A stretch of DNA of 55,744 bases, taken from positions 1-55,744 of the forward strand of contig JAEYPO010000008.1 of NCBI GenBank assembly GCA_023410595.1, in the 5' to 3' direction. A model generated the notes under the pieces. It was not told the origin of the DNA, did not search any database, and saw only the letters and a list, made by a program, of their open reading frames with translations. Positions 8,212-16,398 of the stretch are shown here, piece after piece (positions within the stretch are counted from its first letter, which is position 1; each line of letters opens with the position of its first letter). Origin of the DNA: Bacillota bacterium. GTDB lineage: Bacteria; Bacillota; Clostridia; Christensenellales; SZUA-584. The translations under genes and the position numbers were made by a program.

Positions 8212-9345
8212 TCACCTGTTGCTTACGCGCAACTGCTCAAATTCGGCCGTCACTTTTTTCAGAAGTTGAGGTATGTTCAGCTTCTGGGGACATTTTTTCA
8301 TACAGGCTCCGCACCCCGTGCACAGGTCCGGGCGGTTTCCATACCACCATTCATTGGTAAGCATCACATTGTACGCCTTTAAAGCAGCATCTTTCAGGCC
8401 CCATGTTTTCCAGCTATTGTACTGTTTAAATATGTTTGCCGGTCTTATGTTCCTAGGACAAACAAAGCAATACTGACAGTCTGTACAATAAATCTCCAGC
8501 AGGTCGCTAACATTTTCGGCCGTTTGCCTGATGCTACTCCATTGATTTTCATCCAGATCTGGCCGCGATTCATACTGAATGTTTTCCTCTAAAACCTTCA
8601 GACTGTCGATTCCGGACAGCAAGCAGTCAATATTTTTATTTCCCCACACAAATTTAAGACCCAATTCAGCCGGAGACGTGATGTCTGTCTCGAATTTTTG
8701 CATAAAGTTCTTATCTGCAAGGGTTATGTTTCCGCCTGCCAGCGGACCCATAATAAAAACACCGAGCCCTCGTTCCTTCGCATAAGCAATGGCATCCTCG
8801 TTTATGGTATTCAATAAATTATATTGGCACACCACAGTCTCAAAAATCTGCTGATCGACGATCTCCTTCAATAACTCCGGTTTGTCATGGAACGAAAAGG
8901 AAATGTGTCGGATAAGCCCTTGCGCCTTGGCCTTCTGTGCAAAATCCAAAAATTTGTACTCAATTATTTTGTCCCAGAAGGACTTGTTCACAGAGTGAAA
9001 ATGGTAAAAATCTATGTAATCTGTATCCAGATTTTTAAGGGCTTTCTCAAGATACACCCAGTAATCGTCCGGCTTTTTTACATTCCACATGGGCAGCTTG
9101 GTGGATAAGTAAACCTTGCTGCGAAACGGCTTTAACGCATAACCCAATGCCCTCTCACCATCTTCATTGCAATACGTCCAGGCCGTGTCAAAATAATTGA
9201 TGCCCATTTCATATGCACGACGTAGCAGCAGGACTGATTTTTCGTCATCCACACGCATTTTGCCGTATTTTTCTACCATTGGGAGTCTCATAGATCCAAA
9301 CCCGAGTCTAGATACCTCCTCGCCATGTATCTTTTTATAGACCAT
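8212..9345 (-). CDS. aldo/keto reductase with C-terminal 4Fe-4S domain
   Basis: 377 residues. The N-terminal TIM barrel has the AKR catalytic set: Asp and Tyr in YFDTAWTY, Lys in LSTKLP and His in YHFHSV. The C-terminal third adds two cysteine clusters, CTDCQYCFVCP and CTGCGACMKKCP, typical of the ferredoxin-bearing AKR subfamily of anaerobes. It probably oxidises or reduces a sugar carbonyl with NAD(P)H, with the iron-sulfur centres passing electrons. A GGAGG site lies 10 bases before the ATG. It follows the GatZ-like gene by 42 bases and is the last gene of the main operon before a 450-base gap. Confidence 0.88.
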   Translation of the reverse strand: MVYKKIHGEEVSRLGFGSMRLPMVEKYGKMRVDDEKSVLLLRRAYEMGINYFDTAWTYCNEDGERALGYALKPFRSKVYLSTKLPMWNVKKPDDYWVYLEKALKNLDTDYIDFYHFHSVNKSFWDKIIEYKFLDFAQKAKAQGLIRHISFSFHDKPELLKEIVDQQIFETVVCQYNLLNTINEDAIAYAKERGLGVFIMGPLAGGNITLADKNFMQKFETDITSPAELGLKFVWGNKNIDCLLSGIDSLKVLEENIQYESRPDLDENQWSSIRQTAENVSDLLEIYCTDCQYCFVCPRNIRPANIFKQYNSWKTWGLKDAALKAYNVMLTNEWWYGNRPDLCTGCGACMKKCPQKLNIPQLLKKVTAEFEQLRVSNR

Positions 9346-9387
9346 AGTCAGTATACCTCCGAAGTTTATATAAGAATTTTGCTATCA

Positions 9388-10677
9388 TCAAACGCCCCCG
9401 CACGCGCATAAATACCTGTCCAGCACATCCATGATCCTGTCATACACGAGATCCCACACATCCGGCCTTAAATAGCCGTTAATTATTTTCTCGTATTGTT
9501 TTGGCATGTATTGGCTCAATAAAGCCAGCGGGATTTTCTTCTTCCTCAGATCGGCTATCAGATTGCCGATCGTCTTTTCAACGGCCGCCTCATTCAAGTA
9601 ATATCTGCAACGGTCAGAAAAACTGTAGATTTTTTTAAACTCAATCTCCTCTGGCGTTCCTGCATAGTAGCTCTCCCAGTTTTTCGTATCTTTGTTCATG
9701 GCATCCAGCAGTGCTTTCAATATATCCGTCTCGTTCTGCCCGTCCTGCGATCCATCGAGGATACGCTCAATATGCAGCAGCTGCAGAAGGGCTTCCCGAA
9801 GCGTAAAAGTCAGCTCAGGCCCTACCTTCAATATCTTAATGCCGTCAATCACCATATCTCTCAAGCACTTTAGGGGTTGATAATCAGTAGAATGCCCTTC
9901 AAAGACCATTCCCGCGTGGTCTTTAAGCTGCGCGCACAATTCACTCGCGCTTTCCCGTGAGTACGGGATGATAAAATCGTCTCCAAACTCCACCCCAGGC
10001 TGCACAACAAACGCCACCACATCATCCCATGGGACTTGCATTCTGTCGAACGATTCACGGAACACGCACACAGATTGATTAAAGACCTCCGCTTTGGTGG
10101 GGCTCACCCGGTCCTCATATACAACGCTGCCGCCGGGAACCGGCACTTCGCTGCCGACAACCAACACAGGCCTTACGGCTTTTGCATGCGTAGCGCGCGA
10201 CTTATTGAACGTTTTGTACACTACCGACGCCAATCGTGCCGACCGTTCCGCTATCAACTCCAAACCTGTTCCGCCGATCCTGTCGTCTCCCGCCAGGCAC
10301 ATGCTCGTATCTATATGTATCTTTGTGAATCCTGCCTCCACATAAGCCCTCACAAGCTCTTCCGCATTTTCCATGGCCACACCGTAATCAAGATTTCTCC
10401 ATGGATACGGGCCAATATGGTCACCCCCCAGGACAAGATTTTCGATCTGAAAATCCTCTTTACGGGCTAGTTCACGGACTTCTTCAACAAATGCGGCAGG
10501 CGTCAACCCCAAATACCCTCCATACTGGTTAACTTGGTTTGAGGTTGCCTCAATCAGGAGTATACTTCCGTTTTTCTTTGCATGACGCAAAGCCGCCGTA
10601 ATGACATGTTTGTTTGCAGAACAAACAGAGCAAATGCCCTTATTGCCACTTAATGTTTTTTTGATTGGATTATCCAT
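9388..10677 (-). CDS. GatZ/KbaZ-family tagatose-bisphosphate aldolase subunit or ketose 4-epimerase
   Basis: 429 residues of the GatZ/KbaZ family. Recognisable stretches are GICSVCSANKHVI near the N-terminus, LIEATSNQVNQYGGY, LVLGGDHIGPYPW, HIDTSMCLAGDD and FEGHSTDYQ. In enterobacteria GatZ or KbaZ assists the catalytic subunit GatY or KbaY, but no GatY-like gene is found anywhere in this window. From memory, stand-alone members of this family have been reported to epimerise ketohexoses or their phosphates at C4, which would fit here. It sits 18 bases downstream of the SIS isomerase gene, its likely preceding step. Length is normal for the family. Confidence 0.85.
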   Translation of the reverse strand: MDNPIKKTLSGNKGICSVCSANKHVITAALRHAKKNGSILLIEATSNQVNQYGGYLGLTPAAFVEEVRELARKEDFQIENLVLGGDHIGPYPWRNLDYGVAMENAEELVRAYVEAGFTKIHIDTSMCLAGDDRIGGTGLELIAERSARLASVVYKTFNKSRATHAKAVRPVLVVGSEVPVPGGSVVYEDRVSPTKAEVFNQSVCVFRESFDRMQVPWDDVVAFVVQPGVEFGDDFIIPYSRESASELCAQLKDHAGMVFEGHSTDYQPLKCLRDMVIDGIKILKVGPELTFTLREALLQLLHIERILDGSQDGQNETDILKALLDAMNKDTKNWESYYAGTPEEIEFKKIYSFSDRCRYYLNEAAVEKTIGNLIADLRKKKIPLALLSQYMPKQYEKIINGYLRPDVWDLVYDRIMDVLDRYLCACGGV

Positions 10678-10695
10678 TTTTCATCGTTCCTGTCG

Positions 10696-11724
10696 TTAGT
10701 TAAACCGTATACAGGCATCTAGGCCTTCCGGTAGATCCGGGTTATAGTTCAAATTCTTAGCTTTGTATAGAGCGATCATTTGCACAGAAAATATCATATA
10801 CAAAGCGGCAGCGATGATACTCTGCGTGTTCGAATGGTAAATATGCATGTCTCCGCCCAGCGTCTCATCACACATGCTCATAGTAAGCACTATGGCACCC
10901 TTGTTTTTGATATCCTTTACAAGATCGAGAACATATTGATTAACTTCATCGGCAACTAGCACGACTAATGTATGGCCGTCAATGTTGACAATGGGGCCAT
11001 GTCTGACATCCATTAAATGATAATGATTGGATTGTATACGGCTTATTTCCTTAAATGCCAAAGCCCCCTCTTCCGCCAGCCCTGCGATCTCACAATCAGC
11101 CAGCACAGCCACACTGTTCCATTCCTTGTCGGCGATCTCGTGGTAAAGGGCATCATTGCACTGGTAAAAATACATGCCGTTACCCGCGACCTTCCTAAAG
11201 TCCTCTGCAATGCTCAGGTCATCCGAAATTATTGCGGTTAGCATAGCGCAAGCCAAGTAAAGATTAGTGACGGATTGTGTCTGACAGACGCTCCGATCGA
11301 ATGCCCAATCAAGCGTTAAATTGAGACTGCATAATTTCGCTAATTCTGAATCCTTCTGCATGCAGATGGATATGCACACCACATTCAAATCAGCAATAAT
11401 CCGCTTCACGCTCAGCAGCAGCTCCGATGTGTTCCCTGATCGCGATAAACATACAATGTGGCTACCGTCAAGATAGGTTTTGTATTTCTCATAATTCAAA
11501 AGCAGATCACCAGCAGCGATCACCATCGTATCGATGCCCATCCTCAGCTTCAGTATTTTTTCTGCAGATTTCGCAACGCAGAAGCTCGAACCTGCCCCTG
11601 TGAACACGATACGTTTAGCCCCTGAGAATACATCGCATATTTCAATCTGCCGGTTCAGCATGTATTCAATCGTTTGGCGGCACGAACCAAATTGTGATAA
11701 AATTTCTTGCTCTGTGTAGTCCAT
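10696..11724 (-). CDS. SIS-domain sugar-phosphate isomerase/deaminase (AgaS-like)
   Basis: 342 residues with two SIS domains. The phosphosugar-binding Ser/Thr motifs are visible (FTGAGSSFCV near residue 42, CLSRSGNTSEL near 92). The second half has AFKEISRIQSNHYHLMDVRHGP, as in AgaS and the GlmS isomerase half. AgaS proteins convert galactosamine-6-phosphate to tagatose-6-phosphate, and related proteins isomerise aldose and ketose phosphates. The direct link to the GatZ-like gene supports a tagatose-phosphate route. The exact substrate is inferred. Confidence 0.85.
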   Translation of the reverse strand: MDYTEQEILSQFGSCRQTIEYMLNRQIEICDVFSGAKRIVFTGAGSSFCVAKSAEKILKLRMGIDTMVIAAGDLLLNYEKYKTYLDGSHIVCLSRSGNTSELLLSVKRIIADLNVVCISICMQKDSELAKLCSLNLTLDWAFDRSVCQTQSVTNLYLACAMLTAIISDDLSIAEDFRKVAGNGMYFYQCNDALYHEIADKEWNSVAVLADCEIAGLAEEGALAFKEISRIQSNHYHLMDVRHGPIVNIDGHTLVVLVADEVNQYVLDLVKDIKNKGAIVLTMSMCDETLGGDMHIYHSNTQSIIAAALYMIFSVQMIALYKAKNLNYNPDLPEGLDACIRFN

Positions 11725-11764
11725 CTTTATCCTCCATGTTGTTTTTCCACATTAGGTTGAATTG

Positions 11765-12742
11765 TTACCTGAAGTTTTTGGATTCTTCATATTTATGAAG
11801 CAGCTTAGCCAGCGCCTTCTTTTCGCCCAGCATCTCTCCGGCCAACAATGCGGCACCCGATATCGGTGTTAATTGCGGCTTTTCCAAGTGTGCGTTCAGC
11901 TTTGAAAGCAACGATATAAACGGATCCAGAATGAAACAACCGGCCTTGAACACCCCCCCAGAGTAGGACACTTCAATATCTCGCTCAAAACTCAGTCGTT
12001 CAGCAACAGCTTTCACCATGGCAAACAGCTCTTCCGCCGCCTTTTCAAACACATTCAGTGCCTCAGCATCGCCGCCCTGGGCCGCCTCAAACAGCAGCGG
12101 ACTCAGCGCGGCGATCCTGTCGCGTTCATTACCGATGCTCTTATAGGTGTATTCTATTAAATCCATACAGTCACTCAAGCCCAACGCTCGCGACAGTATT
12201 TCATACAATGCGCCTTTTATTAGCCGTCCATCAGCCTGCTTGGAGAATAGTTCCAGAGCTTTTCGTCCCAGCCAATAGGCAGATCCCTCATCACCAATAA
12301 TCTCTCCCCAGCCACCACTGCGCGCCGTTCTTCCAAATCGGTTCTTTCCCAACGCCATGGAACCCGTCCCAGCTACGATGGTAATTCCCGGCCTGAGTTC
12401 TAAGGAGCCAGCCAGGCTTACCTCTACGTCGTTTACGACCAGAATATGTGGCGTCTTGAAAAAGCTCCGCATGATGCTGCAAATGACATCATCCTCTTGC
12501 TTGCTTTCGCCAAAGCTGGACAGCCCGGCGCATACAGCCATGACGTCTCCGTAAGCTATACACGCCTCTTTCAGCACCGTATCTATGCCATTTTTTATTC
12601 TGCTTGTAAAGCCCTCAATACCATGGTGAAAATGGCAACAATCCTTTGCGGTATGGGCATATACTCTTTGTGTCTCCATATCCGCAAGCAAAAACGATGT
12701 TTTTGTCCCGCCCCCGTCTATTCCCAATATTCGTTTGCTCAT
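11765..12742 (-). CDS. BadF/BadG-type sugar (amino-sugar) kinase
   Basis: 325 residues of the BadF/BadG/BcrA ATPase family in the ASKHA fold. Motifs are the phosphate-1 loop ILGIDGGGTKTSF, the phosphate-2 region GITIVAGTGSMALG, the GWGEIIGDEGSAYWLG segment and the adenosine-loop region VSYSGGVFKAG. N-acetylglucosamine kinases of this family share this layout, so the likely job is phosphorylating an imported or released hexose or hexosamine for the SIS isomerase. Its ATG overlaps the stop of a 39-codon frame upstream (TAATG), implying coupling. Confidence 0.85.
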   Translation of the reverse strand: MSKRILGIDGGGTKTSFLLADMETQRVYAHTAKDCCHFHHGIEGFTSRIKNGIDTVLKEACIAYGDVMAVCAGLSSFGESKQEDDVICSIMRSFFKTPHILVVNDVEVSLAGSLELRPGITIVAGTGSMALGKNRFGRTARSGGWGEIIGDEGSAYWLGRKALELFSKQADGRLIKGALYEILSRALGLSDCMDLIEYTYKSIGNERDRIAALSPLLFEAAQGGDAEALNVFEKAAEELFAMVKAVAERLSFERDIEVSYSGGVFKAGCFILDPFISLLSKLNAHLEKPQLTPISGAALLAGEMLGEKKALAKLLHKYEESKNFR

Positions 12743-12861
12743 TACGACTCACCGTCATGATCCGAAGCGTCCGCGTTCTTGGTTGTACACAGTATGGGAT
12801 GTGAGGGTGCCAGAAGAAAAATACCATCCTGAAATTCTTCATCACGAAATGTTTTTTTCAT
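12742..12861 (-). CDS. 39-residue protein of unknown function
   Basis: GAGGAGG stands 5 bases before the ATG at 12861. The frame encodes 39 residues (starting MKKTFRDEEFQDGIFLLAPS) and ends in TAATG overlapping the kinase start. The strong site and the overlap suggest it is translated, as a true microprotein or as a leader that couples translation into the kinase gene. It could also be what is left of a larger gene. No family is recognised. Confidence 0.5.
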   Translation of the reverse strand: MKKTFRDEEFQDGIFLLAPSHPILCTTKNADASDHDGES

Positions 12862-12882
12862 ATAACCTCCTCATATGTGTCT

Positions 12883-13467
12883 CTATACGAAAGGTGTTCT
12901 GGGCTTACACAGTATCTCCAATACCTGTATTTGTTTGAATTTCCTTGCATAATTAGCCTTCATCACCAACGCAGTATCCGCGCCGCCGTCCGTTCCCGCC
13001 AGTGCAATGATCTCTTCGTCCACCGGTATCAAACCGGCTTCGGCCGCCATAATAGCCGTCTCCACACAAACCTTCGTTCCCTGTGAGATGATCCCCAGCG
13101 TATCTCCTACTATTTTATTGACCGTATTGCCGCCCAAAAAGGCCTCGCTTACGTCGCCCGTAAAGGCGTGCATGGCCTTGCAGACTTTGATTCCGCAATC
13201 CAGCACATTCTGGGTTTCCTCAGCAGACATGTCCCAGCCATATTCATTGAAACTGGCCGAAAGTCCAACTGCGACGATATTGATGTCGACTCCTTTCAAT
13301 ACTTCCGCTGCCATCCGCGGGGTATACGCGTGGCTGGTCGCAATGGTCATATGCTTTATACCCAGTTCCAACGCACGCGCTTTCGCGATGCTGAGCGTGT
13401 CCAATGTGTTATGCTTGCCTTTTCTATTAAAGTATGTGATCATACGCTGATCTTTGTCCATGTTCAA
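12883..13467 (-). CDS. stand-alone pyruvate-kinase C-terminal-like domain protein
   Basis: 194 residues resembling the alpha/beta C-terminal domain of pyruvate kinase without the catalytic barrel (NTLDTLSIAKARALELGIKHMTIA, given here as two parts: NTLDTLSIAKAR and ALELGIKHMTIA; then GTDGGADTALVMK near the end). In pyruvate kinase this domain binds allosteric effectors. Stand-alone forms exist in bacteria and archaea with no established role. Its place inside the sugar operon suggests a metabolite sensor or an unrecognised enzyme acting on a sugar phosphate; that is inference. Confidence 0.7.
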   Translation of the reverse strand: MNMDKDQRMITYFNRKGKHNTLDTLSIAKARALELGIKHMTIATSHAYTPRMAAEVLKGVDINIVAVGLSASFNEYGWDMSAEETQNVLDCGIKVCKAMHAFTGDVSEAFLGGNTVNKIVGDTLGIISQGTKVCVETAIMAAEAGLIPVDEEIIALAGTDGGADTALVMKANYARKFKQIQVLEILCKPRTPFV

Positions 13468-13493
13468 GTTCCTTTCCCAGCCGTTAACCTAGC

Positions 13494-13988
13494 TCACTTG
13501 TCTGCGGCCATGATCATGCTTGTAAAGCATGCGTCATAATACGTCCGCAGCATTTCCATCTGCTTTTCAACACTGCCCGCATCCATCATCTCCTGGCGTT
13601 TTCTTTCGGGGAAGAAAAGCTTCAGGAAGTCAGTCTCGTCCTTATTCAGGTCGTATTCATCTGAAGGCTCCACATTGTCCCACAGTTTTTTATAATTTCT
13701 TAGGTTCTTCCAGCTTTCGGCTTCAAAATATATACCGGTCTTCGTATTTGGATGGTAAACCAGACCTGTGTGGCAACGGGCTTTCAATGCCCCGTCCTTT
13801 CCGAAGACGTCCAATATAAGCCCGCCCCAGTGAGCACCAAAACCATTCTCCTCGAATACAACCTTTACCGTATAGTCCTCAGAAAAGAAATGCGTCAAAA
13901 CGTATTCGCTCATCCAGTAAAAGAATGCAATGTGTTCAAGCTGATCATAATCTATTTTGAACGGTTTCAAATCACTCTGTAGCACCAT
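13494..13988 (-). CDS. conserved-looking protein of unknown function in the sugar operon
   Basis: 164 residues, soluble, with no signal peptide or membrane segment. It is rich in aromatic residues (HIAFFYWMSEYVLTHFF near the N-terminus; ENGFGAHWGGLILDVFG in the middle). A CHTGLVYHP segment holds Cys and His residues that could bind a metal or act in catalysis. A TCCTCC complement (GGAGGAATATGAC) gives a good ribosome site before the ATG. It lies 15 bases after the GH4 gene and 26 bases before the PK-C-like gene, so it is very likely part of the operon. I do not recognise the family. Confidence 0.65.
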   Translation of the reverse strand: MVLQSDLKPFKIDYDQLEHIAFFYWMSEYVLTHFFSEDYTVKVVFEENGFGAHWGGLILDVFGKDGALKARCHTGLVYHPNTKTGIYFEAESWKNLRNYKKLWDNVEPSDEYDLNKDETDFLKLFFPERKRQEMMDAGSVEKQMEMLRTYYDACFTSMIMAADK

Positions 13989-14003
13989 GTCATATTCCTC
14001 CTT

Positions 14004-15365
14004 TTAAAATTGCGGCAGATACAGTTTCTGCGTCTCTATAAGCTCATCTACCATCTTTTCGACCGCGTGTTTATCATCAATATACCCGCCCAGCAGTATC
14101 GCTTCGGCAAACAGGCTCTTGTCGCCGGTGAGCGCTGCTTCCACGCTAACCTCCACGATTGAGAGAAAGCGGTTTACAAATCCGGCGATAACCGTCGGAA
14201 AATCCGGAGTGTAGATCTGCTGCATCCCTCTGGAGTTGGCAAGCGCAGCCATCTCAATGGCCGCATAGTCCGGAATTCCCGGCACGGCGCCGCGGTTGGG
14301 TAGAATAGCCCCGAAAACCCTAGGGATATCGTTCTCCAAGGAATCGATAATCTCCATCAACTGTTCATGCTCGCCCTCTGCCCTGTCAAAATAAGTGTTG
14401 GGCAATGGTTCGCTGCTGGCAGCCTGACGGAACATTTCGTCGTAAATTTTATCACCGAATTCTATGCAGCGTTCAAACGAATACGCATCACGCCCCAATG
14501 TCTTTCCATAGTATTTTCCATGAGGGAAATACTCGGTGAAAAATTCTGATATATGCCTGTCTCCCGCGCACGGGAACGCGCCGTATTTTTCAAATATCTC
14601 AAAAGCAAAAGGCTCTTCCAACTCATTCTTTGTGTGATCAAATGGATCGAACCACAACGGCCCACACTGCCCGTATTCCAGCCCCTTCCGCTTCATATCC
14701 TGATATTTTTCCAGAATCGCCGCTCGGGCGTCCTTGCCCTTATACCGGATATCAAACATGAAGCACAGATGATTGACACCAACGCCATAGCACTTGAATC
14801 GTTTTCTGTCTGCGCCTATAAAATTCGAAAGGTAGCCCTCGATCTGGTTGTAGCTGTGACAAAGGCCTATCGTACTATAGCCCGCTTTGTCTATCGCGCG
14901 GCAGATAATTGCCATGGGGTTTGAGTAATTAAAGAAGTATGCATTCGGGCATAGCTGGCTGATATCCTTCGCGATATCCACCATGACGGGTACCATGCGC
15001 ATCGCTCTGGAAATGCCGCCGGGCATCATCGTATCCCCCACCGGCTGCTCAATGCCATATTTTCTAGGAATAAATACGTCTTGCTCCCATGCCCGGCGGC
15101 CGCCGACGCCAATGGTTGCCACCACATAATCGGCACCGGGAAGCACTTGGCGTCGATCTACAGATTTGGATATTTTTATATTGGCACCCTTCTCCATCAC
15201 CATCTTATTGGACAAAGTTGTGATCGCGTCCAAAACCGGCTCATCGATGTCCACCAGAGCAAGCTCCCAGTCAAAACCAAGGGGATTGAGTATCAAGTCG
15301 GCCACCAAACCCTGTGTAAACATGGCGCTTCCCGCTCCAAGAATGACCATCTTCCTCTTTTCCAT
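14004..15365 (-). CDS. GH4-family NAD-dependent glycosidase
   Basis: 453 residues of glycoside hydrolase family 4. Visible motifs are the Rossmann loop (ILGAGSAMFTQG), the NPM segment (FFNYSNPMA), the metal ligands Cys and His (GLCHSYNQ and GVNHLCF), and GDRHISEF. GH4 enzymes cleave alpha- or beta-glycosides through an NAD-assisted oxidation at C3 with Mn2+. They include alpha-galactosidases, galacturonidases and 6-phospho-glycosidases. No PTS is present and an ABC importer is, so an unphosphorylated glycoside is the likely substrate. An AAGGAGATGAATTAAT site precedes the ATG, overlapping the permease stop. Confidence 0.88.
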   Translation of the reverse strand: MEKRKMVILGAGSAMFTQGLVADLILNPLGFDWELALVDIDEPVLDAITTLSNKMVMEKGANIKISKSVDRRQVLPGADYVVATIGVGGRRAWEQDVFIPRKYGIEQPVGDTMMPGGISRAMRMVPVMVDIAKDISQLCPNAYFFNYSNPMAIICRAIDKAGYSTIGLCHSYNQIEGYLSNFIGADRKRFKCYGVGVNHLCFMFDIRYKGKDARAAILEKYQDMKRKGLEYGQCGPLWFDPFDHTKNELEEPFAFEIFEKYGAFPCAGDRHISEFFTEYFPHGKYYGKTLGRDAYSFERCIEFGDKIYDEMFRQAASSEPLPNTYFDRAEGEHEQLMEIIDSLENDIPRVFGAILPNRGAVPGIPDYAAIEMAALANSRGMQQIYTPDFPTVIAGFVNRFLSIVEVSVEAALTGDKSLFAEAILLGGYIDDKHAVEKMVDELIETQKLYLPQF

Positions 15366-15366
15366 A

Positions 15367-16359
15367 TTAATTCATCTCCTTACTCATTTTATTAATATCA
15401 ACCAAGTCGACCTTTTTGTTCATCTTTGTATATTGATCAAATCCGACAGCCGCGATCAGCACAACGCACTTGATCACCATCTGGAAGTAGTCGTATACAT
15501 TCAGCAGTGTCAATCCGTTGCTCAATATACCCAATATGATCACGCCGAAGAATATGCCCGAGAACCGACCTTCGCCGCCCGTAACGCTGATCCCGCCCAA
15601 CACTACGGCCGTTACCACATCAAACGCGAAATCCTCCCCCGCTGATGGTTGACCAGAGCTCAGCCTTGAAAGTATGATCAATCCGGAAAGAGCCGCGAGA
15701 GTGCCGCAAATCGCAAACGTTAGGACCAGATTCTTGTGTACCTTTACGCCCGAGAGACGCGTAGCCTCCACGTTTCCGCCGATGGCGTATATATATCTCC
15801 CAAACCGCGTTTTGTTAATGACGATCCAGCCGATTGTAAATGTGACCAGCATGATGATGACCGGAATAGGTATGCTTAGTAAATAACCCTTTCCCAAAAA
15901 ATCAAAGTCTTTGGTAAAGCCAAATATCGGCATACCGCCCGTGATAATGTAGCAAACACCTCGTATGCCTGACATCATCGCCAGCGTAAATATGAAAGAC
16001 GGTATATTGAGCTTTGTGACAGCCAAGCCATTGATAAGCCCCACGAAGAATCCCAGCAAAAGGCCTATCGGAATGACCACAATCACGGGGAGATTATACT
16101 CCGTCATAAGAAGCGCACTCAACACGGAAACCAGCGCGACGACTGAACCGGCGGTCATGTCTATGCCACCGGTGATGATTACCATCGCCATACCCACCGC
16201 TGCAATCCCGACCGGAGATACCTGTCTAAGGATATTGATGATATTACTGAAGGTGAAAAATTTGGGGCTCGCACAAGTAAATCCAATTATAAAGACGACC
16301 ATAATAATCACAATACCGTAACGGGACAACGACTGTCTGAATCTTTTAAACAGTTTCAT
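15367..16359 (-). CDS. sugar ABC transporter permease (RbsC-like)
   Basis: About 330 residues with 8-10 hydrophobic segments and the signature of the ribose/galactoside permease family (GMAMVIITGGIDMTAGSV near residue 55; AIGGNVEATRLSGVKV near residue 205). It forms the membrane channel for the ATPase encoded upstream and the distant binding protein. The ATG at 16359 follows AAAGGAGAAATCTTTA; the longer frame begins before this site. The stop is 2 bases before the GH4 ATG. Confidence 0.9.
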   Translation of the reverse strand: MKLFKRFRQSLSRYGIVIIMVVFIIGFTCASPKFFTFSNIINILRQVSPVGIAAVGMAMVIITGGIDMTAGSVVALVSVLSALLMTEYNLPVIVVIPIGLLLGFFVGLINGLAVTKLNIPSFIFTLAMMSGIRGVCYIITGGMPIFGFTKDFDFLGKGYLLSIPIPVIIMLVTFTIGWIVINKTRFGRYIYAIGGNVEATRLSGVKVHKNLVLTFAICGTLAALSGLIILSRLSSGQPSAGEDFAFDVVTAVVLGGISVTGGEGRFSGIFFGVIILGILSNGLTLLNVYDYFQMVIKCVVLIAAVGFDQYTKMNKKVDLVDINKMSKEMN

Positions 16360-16398
16360 TAAAGATTTCTCCTTTGCATACATATTATGTCTCTAGTC

